64,000 bases of DNA from Eledone cirrhosa (taxonomy: Eukaryota > Mollusca > Cephalopoda > Octopoda > Eledonidae), in assembly GCA_964016885.1 (NCBI GenBank), contig OZ024743.1, forward strand, positions 79,318,925 to 79,382,924, given 5' to 3'. The notes under the pieces were generated by a model. The model had not been told where the DNA came from and made no database searches. It saw only the letters and a list, made by a program, of their open reading frames with translations. Below, piece after piece: positions 55,812 to 64,000 of the stretch (position 1 is its first letter; the number at the start of each line of letters is the position of its first letter). A program made the position numbers and the translations under genes.

Positions 55812-57711
55812 TTTACAACGTGATGACCAGAAACAGGAGGTATTCAAGATTGCGAGGCAGTGTGTCAGAGATAGTTGTGATGTCATTGGAGAGAAGTGTA
55901 TCCGGAATGATAAAGGTGAGCTTGCCCTCACAAGTGCTGAGAAGAAAGATGCATGGAAGAGTCATTATGATAGATTACTAAATGAGGAGAATGCATGGGA
56001 AGAAGAGACCCTACCCCAAGTAGACCCTATAGAGGGACCAGCAGTACAAGTCAGCGGCAGCGTAGTAAGTAAGGCAATCAGAGATATGAAGATGGGGAAG
56101 GCAACCGGTCCATCGGGTATAGCTGCCGAGATGCTGAAGGCATCTGGGTCTGTAGATCACACTATAACCACACGTATCGTTAACCAGGTAATACTAGAAG
56201 GGGCCATACCAAAAGATTGGTGCAGTAGCATCATTGTCAACTGCTACAAAGGTAAAGGCGATGCACTAGATAGAGGAAACTATAGAGGTATAAAGTTGAT
56301 GGACCAGGTCATGAAAGTAACAGAAAGAGTTATAGCACAGCTGATTAGGGACCGGGTGAAAATAGACGAGATGCAATTTGGGTTTGTACCAGGAAGAGGC
56401 ACCACTGATGCCCTCTTCCTTGTGAGGCAATTACATGAAAAGTACCTAGCTAAAAGTAAGCCACTCTACTTGGCATTTGTCGACCTTGAGAAAGCCTTTG
56501 ACAGAGTTCCACGTGCTGTAATCTGGTGGGCTCTTAGAAAACTAGTAGATGAATGGCTTGTGAAAGCGGTACAAGCCATGTATAGGGGAGCAGTCAGCAA
56601 AGTTAGGATTAGCAATGAGTATAGCGAGGAATTTAGCGTACAGGTTGGGGTCCACCAGGGCTCTGTTCTTAGCCCTCTCCTGTTCATCATAGTCCTGCAG
56701 GCAATAACGGAGGAATTTAAGACCGGATGCCCATGGGAACTCCTGTATGCTGATGACCTCGCACTCATAGCTGAATCTATGGTAGAACTATAGAATAAAT
56801 TCCAAACCTGGAAGCAGGGACTAGAAAGAAAGGGTCTCAAAGTCAACATGACAAAGACTAAGGTCCTTGTAAGTAGACGAGAAAACAGAACCCAGATCCC
56901 CTCAGGGAAAAGGCCTTGCTCAGTATGTAGGAAAGGTGTAGGTAGGAACTCCATTCTCTGCCCCAAATGCAAACAATGGGTACACAAGAGATGTAGCGGG
57001 ATCTCAGGAAGCTTAATTAAGAATGTAGGATTCACATGCAACAGCTGTGCTGAGACAGCAAACAGCAAACAGCCACAGGAAACAAGTACCACCAATCTCT
57101 GGGAGGGCCCTGTAGAAACAGTAGACAGCTTCTGCTACCTAAGTGACCGAATTAGCAACGGAGGTGGGTGTTCAGAAAGTGCAATAACTAGGGTAAGAAC
57201 GGGATGGAAGAAGTTTAGGGAACTACTACCACTGCTAGCTGCAAAAGGCTTCTCCCTCAGAATGAAAGGCAGACTGTATGATGCGTGTATCCGAACAGCG
57301 ATGCTGCATGGTAGCGAGACCTGGGCGCTGAAGGTGGAAGACTTACGTAGATTAGAGAGAAACGAAGCCTGCATGCTCCGATGGATGTGTAACAATAATA
57401 TACGTGAACGACAAAGCATAAATGAATTGAGAGAGAGACTGAGCATAAGAGGAATCAAATGCTGTGTGCAGGAGAGGCAGTTGCGCTGGTATGGACATGT
57501 GATGCGTATGAAGGATGATAGCTGCATAAAAAGGTGCAGAGCACTAGAAGTTGATGGAAACCGCGGAGTGGGGAGACCCAAGATGACCTGGGATGAGGTG
57601 ATAAAAGCCGACCTTACCCAATTACACCTCTCAAAGACAATGACACACGACCGTGACTTCTGGCGTCACGCAGTAATACAGAGTACCCGACCTCCCATGG
57701 GTACAAGCTGA
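55807..57711 (+). pseudogene. RTE-like LINE reverse transcriptase, second copy
   Basis: It matches the copy at 30305-32205 almost base for base: KLMDQVMKVTERVIAQLIRD, FGFVPGRGTTDA, AFVDLEKAFDRV, VGVHQGSVLSPLLF, YADD (56746-56757), the C4HC3 finger and GRPKMTWDEVI. Differences seen are a 3-bp deletion after KL near 56545, a 3-bp insertion near 57060, and a few substitutions such as SGGGCSES preceded by LSD in place of LGD. One substitution creates a TAG stop at 56791-56793, 33 bp after YADD, so the frame is split. The endonuclease and the first part of the linker are missing. It is a recent but dead copy. Confidence 0.92.
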
Positions 57712-57967
57712 AGCATATAGACAATATTCCCCCACACCCCCCACCGCAAGGTGGTCGTGGAGGTGCCACGGAAAAAAAGCACCCAGCCCACACTGTAAAG
57801 TGGACGTGTAGGCGCCACGGAAAAAAAGTACCCAGCACTCACTGTAAATGAGGTTGGTGTTAGGAAGGGCATCCAGCTGTAGAAATCAAGCCAAATCAGT
57901 TCCTGTATGAGCAAGGCATGGTCAGCCGACCAGACACTGCCCACAACAGGACAACTCGTCTAACCCA
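57712..57967 (+). mobile_element. 3' UTR of the second LINE copy, truncated
   Basis: Same order as 32206-32460 but ends at 'cgtctaacccat' and lacks the GAT repeats. It then continues into 'atattgccagaattaataac', a word also found reversed at 27890-27915. Confidence 0.85.
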
Positions 57968-58028
57968 TATATAATATTGCCAGAATTAATAACAGAACAC
58001 ACTCACTGCAAAACTAATTCATCGCCTG

Positions 58029-58206
58029 TTGGCAGTATAGGTAGAGAGTCGGACGCCATGCTTTCCACCATAGTTACGTCCCTTTACGATCTGAGTTCAA
58101 ATCCCGCCGAGGTTGACTTTGCCTTTCATCCTTACGGGGTCGATAAAGTAAAGTACCAGTAATGCACTGGGTAATTGCTGGCCTTGTGCCTAAAGTAGAA
58201 ACAGTT
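58029..58206 (+). mobile_element. tRNA-derived SINE
   Basis: From 'ttggcagtataggtagagag' to 'gcctaaagtagaaacag'. The full B box 'gagttcaaatccc' is present. Confidence 0.88.
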
Positions 58207-58275
58207 ATATATATATATATATATATAAATAAGAAAGTCACACACACACACACACACATATATATATAAGAAAGT

Positions 58276-58344
<69 letters not shown>

Positions 58345-58525
58345 GTCACAGACACACATATATATATAGCCACCACCGCTGCCATCACCACAACCAACAC
58401 CATCACCACCACCAACAATACCACCAGCACCACCACCACCAACACCTCGACCACCATTACCACAACCAACACCTCAACCACCATTACCAACACCAACACC
58501 AACATCACCACCAACACACTACTAT

Positions 58526-58578
<53 letters not shown>

Positions 58579-58580
58579 AG

Positions 58581-58633
<53 letters not shown>

Positions 58634-58640
58634 AACAATC
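58207..58640. repeat. TA, CA, ACC and ACT microsatellites
   Basis: TA and CA tracts to 58340, ACC-rich to about 58515, then (ACT)n 58517-58633 with one AGACT interruption. Confidence 0.92.
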
Positions 58641-58705
58641 GCATCAGAATATTTCACTGGTGTCGCAAACATGTCCATACAAAACTGCTATCAAATATAT
58701 ATATA

Positions 58706-59235
58706 TATGATGGCTGCAAACTCTGCTAAGAGTACTGCAATCGCTTGTCAGATTTTAGAGTTTGGTGTACTTTTAGGCTGCAGCCAGCTACACAAACCTG
58801 TAACATATCCTGAACAAGCAATGCCTGTGCTTTGAAGGTTTTTTAAGTGGGGAAAGGCCTTGCACTCGACCAATCCCACTCTCTCAACATCGAAAACACT
58901 ACCCGAAAAGGAGAACTTGTCAATATCAACGGTTGCTTCCGAAGCCGCAGGTTTTTTTTTTCAGAGTTACCCTCACCTAGAAAGGTCTTGTGACAACAAC
59001 TGGGGGCCTTTCACTCCCAAGTGGAAAAAAAAAGAGAAAAGTACTATTTGGATGGCCGTTGACTCTGCTGAGTTCCTCCGCCCTTTTCCGGGTCTTGTAT
59101 TTCATCCCCCGGGGGGTCCAAATATCACCCTCCTCACCAAGCAAGCTTGGTTTAGTTGCCGGTTTAGTCGCCGACGATCCAATCATGGGACAGGTTGTAC
59201 TGGGTTACATGTTACCAGTAGCACTGGTGGGGATG
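58706..59235 (-). pseudogene. zinc-finger LINE family, minus copy
   Basis: Aligns with 47175-47695: 'caatgcctgtgctttgaagg', 'ggaaaggccttgcactcgac', 'tttggatggccgttgactct' and 'ttgccggtttagtcgccga'. The finger region near 58706-58790 is degraded. Confidence 0.7.
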
Positions 59236-59486
59236 AAAGATAAAGGTGACATTGGTGAGATTGGAGTCCATATTATAAAGAAACCCAGATTTAATACCAC
59301 AGTAAACATTCTGTAAAACATTCTGTAAAACACTTTAAAGTTTCTTCCAATTCCCCGCCCCAATATAGTAGCAGACATGTTTCCATTATTGACCACAAAG
59401 GGTTTAGCAAAGATACTCTAAGGACGGCACAATGTGGGTTTCTGATTGAGGCCAACAATTTGGGAAAGGGAAAGTCGATTAAATTG

Positions 59487-59640
59487 ACCTCAGTGTATTA
59501 CTGGTACTTTATTTTATCAACCACGTTAGGATGAAAGCCAAAGCTACACCACGTCGGAATTTAAACTCAGATCGTAAAGGGCCGTAACTCTGTGCCACAA
59601 AGCATGTTGTCTGACGCTCTACCGATTACTGCCAATCCAC
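59487..59640 (-). mobile_element. diverged tRNA-derived SINE, minus strand
   Basis: From 'cagtgtattactggtacttt' to 'accgattactgccaatccac'. More mutated than the others. Confidence 0.82.
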
Positions 59641-59673
59641 CAATAATAATAATAATCTTTATATATATATATA

Positions 59674-59806
59674 TAAGAGGATATGCTCCGAAATCAATAG
59701 ACGTGTCCGAGGAACCTGAGAGTCTAGAGTCAGGTCGATCCACACACAAATCGCACCTTCAGCTGTTCGCCGGGGAAACAATTGTAACACAATAAATTGA
59801 GCTCCG
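59674..59806 (-). repeat. unclassified repeat family, minus copy
   Basis: Reverse copy of the family at 53056-53187 ('gaaatcaatagacgtgtccg', 'gagtcaggtcgatcc', 'cgccggggaaacaattgta'). TA repeats precede it, as they follow the other copy. Confidence 0.6.
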
Positions 59807-59830
59807 ATGCATCACTGATTTTTCGTTTTC

Positions 59831-60036
<206 letters not shown>

Positions 60037-61243
60037 GGAACCAGTAAGACCCCGACAGCTGAGCTCAAGCCGTTTCGACGGCTAATTCTGGACTAAATGA
60101 AAATTTATCCTGGTATTTAAATAGCCGATCTTCTCAAGGGGTAATTCCATATATGGTCAAAGTGATTGTCAAAAATCAGTAGTAATTCTGTGGTTGCAAA
60201 TTAGTAGGGGAGATGGTGGCTAAACCTGCCAGTAGGAGAAAGAGGGGAGGGGTGGAGTAGACCCAATCAAGCGTTGGTAGTGCCAGCTACAGCTGGGCAT
60301 GAGGTCAAAGAAGATACAGGGGAGGGGGAGGAAGTCGGAACAGTAGGTAGAACAAAGAGGGGTAGAAACAGGAAAGAAAAAATACTGAGAGTGAAGAAAA
60401 GCAAATAAGTGTAAAGAAAAAAGTAAAGTAAATTAAATTCTACGACCTAGGTGTCAGGCTATTGTTAGGCGAGAATAAAATAAAGAAAGAAAGAAAGAAG
60501 TAAAGAAATAAATAAATAAATAAATAAGGAAATAAGTAAAAGAACTAGGTGGGACGGAAAAGGCAAGGACCCTTTTAAGAGGTATAAGTACGTAAATGAT
60601 ACGGTGACGGGTCAACAAAAGGGGCCAAAATACTAAAGAGACTACCACGAAATAAACAATAAAGGTTTCCATCCCGGGCCAGCAACGACCCAGTGCAGCA
60701 AAGTGAACTTGTACGAGATAATAATTCTGAGTCCCGAGAAAAATATATACTAATGCTAACTCTAAAAGATCTAAAACAAGCTACATGAAAGTTCGTACGA
60801 AATAAAGGTAGAATACGGAGAAATAAATTCAGAATCCACCCCGCCCAGAAGAAAAGCGAAGCAAGAAATACTGAAACGAAAAAATAAGGCATAAGTGCCA
60901 CTAAGAAATATAGAGGGCACAGAGAATAGTGGGAGCGGTCGGAAAAAGGGGGCAAGTATCCGGGGTCTAAGCCAACTGCTATAAAGGGCGGAGTCCGCCA
61001 AATCTATCATAGACTAGGGGAGGGGGTGGTGGGGGTACTAAGGCTACATGGGGCCAAAGGGCAGCCTCGGGTGGGCGAGAAAAGACGCCGACAAAGGAGA
61101 AGAGCTGGGGTAGAAGGACAAAGGAGAGAGGGGGGAAGGAAATAAAGGAAGCGATAAAAGAATACAAAGAAGATCTTACGTCTTCCTTGGCAAGCAGGGG
61201 TTACCCATTGCAAAATCGGCAAGTGGGGTGTTATAGCCCTAGT

Positions 61244-61675
61244 CTACCCCCCCCCCCCCCCCCCCGGGTCATTATGGGGTTTGAGGGCGAGGTAAGTCCT
61301 ACGCAATCTATGTTTACATGCAGTAACCAGTTCATCTTTCTTGTTTAGGAGTTGGTCCGTCGAAAACAGCATTTGTAAGGTTTCCTCCGAGCATAAATTG
61401 CACGGACGGCGTCCTCCCGTGTAAGAATTGGCTCTGGACAGTAATCTCCAAGTGAGATCATAGGTGATGTTGTTGTCCTTGAGGTCCCATATGTGGCCCG
61501 AAAGTGTAGTGGCGTGACGCCGGGCCGGGTTTCGGAAGGTATGGTGTAGCCGGGTCTTGAAGTCACATGCGGTAAGTCCTATATAGGCTTTGTTGGAGGT
61601 ATCCGTCCTCACGTTGCACTGGTAGATCACATTACGGTCTCTGCATCTATTGTCGAGTGGGTAAAACATAGACAT
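61244..61675 (-). pseudogene. Penelope-like element GIY-YIG endonuclease, left copy
   Basis: The minus-strand frame reads MSMFYPLDNRCRDRNVIYQC, then NKAYIGLTACDFKTRLHHTF, SGHIWDLKDNNITYDLTWRL and GRRPCNLCSEE, ending in a poly-Gly run and stop. VIY..(K)AYIGLT is the GIY-YIG nuclease core of Penelope-like elements, which cuts the target for reverse transcription, and FKTR carries the expected Arg. The CRDRNVIYQC and RPCNLC cysteines fit the family. The reverse transcriptase that should precede it is missing, so it is a 5'-truncated copy. A run of 16 residues upstream of 61675 is antisense of the other arm and not part of it. Confidence 0.85.
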
Positions 61676-61969
61676 ACCTTCCGAAACCCGGCCCGGCGTC
61701 ACGCCACTACACTTTCGGGCCACATATGGGACCTCAAGGACAACAACATCACCTATGATCTCACTTGGAGATTACTGTCCAGAGCCAATTCTTACACGGG
61801 AGGACGCCGTCCGTGCAATTTATGCTCGGAGGAAACTTTACAAATGCTGTTTTCGACGGACCAACTCCTAAACAAGAAAGATGAACTGGTTACTGCATGT
61901 AAACATAGATTGCGTAGGACTTACCTCGCCCTCAAACCCCATAATGACCCGGGGGGGGGGGTAGACTAG
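61673..61969 (+). pseudogene. Penelope-like element GIY-YIG endonuclease, right copy
   Basis: The frame begins HTFRNPARRHATTL, continues SGHIWDLKDNNITYDLTWRL and GRRPCNLCSEE, then KHRLRRTYLALKPHNDP, and ends GGGVD and TAG. It is identical to the last two thirds of the left copy but starts after the YIG motif, so it has lost the catalytic core. A different poly-G length gives a slightly different C-terminus. Confidence 0.85.
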
Positions 61970-63180
61970 GGCTATAACACCCCACTTGCCGATTTTGCAA
62001 TGGGTAACCCCTGCTTGCCAAGGAAGACGTAAGATCTTCTTTGTATTCTTTTATCGCTTCCTTTATTTCCTTCCCCCCTCTCTCCTTTGTCCTTCTACCC
62101 CAGCTCTTCTCCTTTGTCGGCGTCTTTTCTCGCCCACCCGAGGCTGCCCTTTGGCCCCATGTAGCCTTAGTACCCCCACCACCCCCTCCCCTAGTCTATG
62201 ATAGATTTGGCGGACTCCGCCCTTTATAGCAGTTGGCTTAGACCCCGGATACTTGCCCCCTTTTTCCGACCGCTCCCACTATTCTCTGTGCCCTCTATAT
62301 TTCTTAGTGGCACTTATGCCTTATTTTTTCGTTTCAGTATTTCTTGCTTCGCTTTTCTTCTGGGCGGGGTGGATTCTGAATTTATTTCTCCGTATTCTAC
62401 CTTTATTTCGTACGAACTTTCATGTAGCTTGTTTTAGATCTTTTAGAGTTAGCATTAGTATATATTTTTCTCGGGACTCAGAATTATTATCTCGTACAAG
62501 TTCACTTTGCTGCACTGGGTCGTTGCTGGCCCGGGATGGAAACCTTTATTGTTTATTTCGTGGTAGTCTCTTTAGTATTTTGGCCCCTTTTGTTGACCCG
62601 TCACCGTATCATTTACGTACTTATACCTCTTAAAAGGGTCCTTGCCTTTTCCGTCCCACCTAGTTCTTTTACTTATTTCCTTATTTATTTATTTATTTAT
62701 TTCTTTACTTCTTTCTTTCTTTCTTTATTTTATTCTCGCCTAACAATAGCCTGACACCTAGGTCGTAGAATTTAATTTACTTTACTTTTTTCTTTACACT
62801 TATTTGCTTTTCTTCACTCTCAGTATTTTTTCTTTCCTGTTTCTACCCCTCTTTGTTCTACCTACTGTTCCGACTTCCTCCCCCTCCCCCTCCCCTGTAT
62901 CTTCTTTGACCTCATGCCCAGCTGTAGCTGGCACTACCAACGCTTGATTGGGTCTACTCCACCCCTCCCCTCTTTCTCCTACTGGCAGGTTTAGCCACCA
63001 TCTCCCCTACTAATTTGCAACCACAGAATTACTACTGATTTTTGACAATCACTTTGACCATATATGGAATTACCCCTTGAGAAGATCGGCTATTTAAATA
63101 CCAGGATAAATTTTCATTTAGTCCAGAATTAGCCGTCGAAACGGCTTGAGCTCAGCTGTCGGGGTCTTACTGGTTCCTAT
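61970..63180 (+). other. 3' non-coding region of the Penelope-like element, right copy
   Basis: About 1.2 kb of T-rich sequence with polypyrimidine segments, present inverted at 60034-61243. Open frames of 60-126 codons exist on both sides but have no family features and odd composition, so I do not call genes. The last 60 bp contains a short hairpin, AGCCGT-CGAA-ACGGCT. Confidence 0.7.
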
Positions 63181-63256
63181 TACCCACTCTACTACCTCAA
63201 GTATTGAGTACTTTGGTGCGTTATGGTCCACCTGGTTCCTTACCACATTTCTTTCG

Positions 63257-63258
<2 letters not shown>
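63181..63258 (+). mobile_element. Penelope-like end extension
   Basis: 'caagtattgagtactttggt' and 'cttaccacatttctttcg' also occur, reversed, at 52755-52815 in the same order. So the right copy extends about 78 bp beyond the palindrome, and the left copy does not. Confidence 0.6.

Positions 63259-63316
<58 letters not shown>
63258..63316. repeat. (TA)n microsatellite
   Basis: TA repeats. Confidence 0.95.
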
Positions 63317-63319
<3 letters not shown>

Positions 63320-63406
63320 GGAGGTGAGTTTTATTGTAGTACAATAAAGCAATGCAGATATCGGATAAGAAGCATCCTACAGTTTGTAGGACTGGAGTAT
63401 AAATAA

Positions 63407-63736
63407 TATATAAGATCAAAAGATGGTTAAAAGAGTTCCATGTATTTTATTATGCGCATTTCAAAAACAAATATCATCATGCAATAACATTTGCGTTTTC
63501 GTCAGATAAAATAGGGAGACATGATATGAAGGTTAAAACACACTTGTGAATAGTGCAGTTATATGAATAGTGCAGAATATGTTGATTTAAAACTGCACTA
63601 TTCACAAGTGTGTTTTAACCTTCATATCATGTTTCCCTATTTTATCTGACGAAAACGAAAATGTTATTGCATGATGATATTTGTTTTTGAAATGCGCATA
63701 ATAAAATACATGGAACTCTTGTAACCATCTTTTGAT

Positions 63737-63744
<8 letters not shown>
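63407..63744. repeat. hairpin repeat with 154-bp arms
   Basis: Left arm 63407-63560, right arm 63591-63744, loop 30 bp. About three mismatches are seen between the arms (near 63428, 63493 and 63513). The right end runs into (TA)n. Confidence 0.93.

Positions 63745-63812
<68 letters not shown>
63738..63812. repeat. (TA)n microsatellite
   Basis: TA repeats that follow the hairpin. Confidence 0.95.
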
Positions 63813-63819
<7 letters not shown>

Positions 63820-64000
63820 AAGTGAAGTTGGGCGTTGTTTGTTTGTTTGGTGTCCCGAACTTGCAGGCTACACCGTTCATCTGATTTTCATGAAACTTGA
63901 CACATATATAAAACTCGAGCCGTACATTGGAATAGGCTGCAGAAGCCAAAAATCGATATTTTCAAAATTCGTCCGATTTCGATGAAACTTGATGCAAGTG
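63813..64000. other. edge of an unidentified element
   Basis: Contains 'tgtttgtttggtgtcccgaa' and two similar words, 'ctgattttcatgaaacttga' and 'ccgatttcgatgaaacttga', near 63880 and 63975. It looks like the edge of a repeated element that continues outside the window. Confidence 0.4.

Noticed and set aside
60575..62754. Hydrophobic frames of 60-126 codons on both sides of the palindrome
   Set aside because: They lie in the 3' non-coding part of the Penelope-like element, have no recognised domain, and occur twice because of the palindrome.

Overview
The window looks like nuclear DNA of a cephalopod mollusc, most likely an octopod. The evidence is about fifteen copies of a tRNA-derived SINE of the cephalopod type, dense dinucleotide and trinucleotide microsatellites, several non-LTR retrotransposon families, a Penelope-like element, and one conserved animal gene with a large GT-AG intron. 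Nothing looks bacterial, and there are no operons. The taxonomic call is inference from family recognition, not a search.

The only host gene I can support is MRPS34 (mitochondrial small-subunit ribosomal protein mS34), in two exons (18288-18473 and 25199-25522, + strand). They are joined in phase 0 across a 6.7 kb intron filled with transposon fragments. Everything else is repeats.

Layout: 1-4338 holds scattered retroelement 3' ends and SINEs. 4339-15753 is an 11.4 kb satellite of a 26-bp unit (about 439 copies) with higher-order repeats of 1456-1508 bp. 15795-18003 is a SINE and an inverted pair of retroelement C-terminal fragments. 18288-25522 is MRPS34, whose intron contains SINEs, a 61-bp minisatellite grown inside a LINE reading frame, and an RTE-like LINE fragment. 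25705-29200 has a 48-bp minisatellite derived from a LINE 3' UTR and a LINE with an inverted 5' half. 29586-32507 is the best LINE copy (endonuclease, reverse transcriptase, PHD-like finger, 3' tail of GAT repeats). 33600-38100 holds more LINE fragments and nested palindromes. 38700-54800 is dominated by simple repeats and inverted repeats, including arms about 10 kb apart (40377-40955 and 50948-51511). 55807-57967 is a second, very similar LINE copy. 60034-63180 is a near-perfect 3.1 kb palindrome of two head-to-head Penelope-like element ends, followed by a 338-bp hairpin at 63407-63744.

Three themes recur. LINE and SINE share the same 3' tail, so the SINE at 3837-4145 is probably mobilised by the RTE-like LINE. 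Minisatellites have grown out of LINE coding or UTR sequence at least four times. Inverted repeats are unusually dense, and several are flanked by (TA)n. Most long open frames in the window are low-complexity artefacts and are not annotated as genes.
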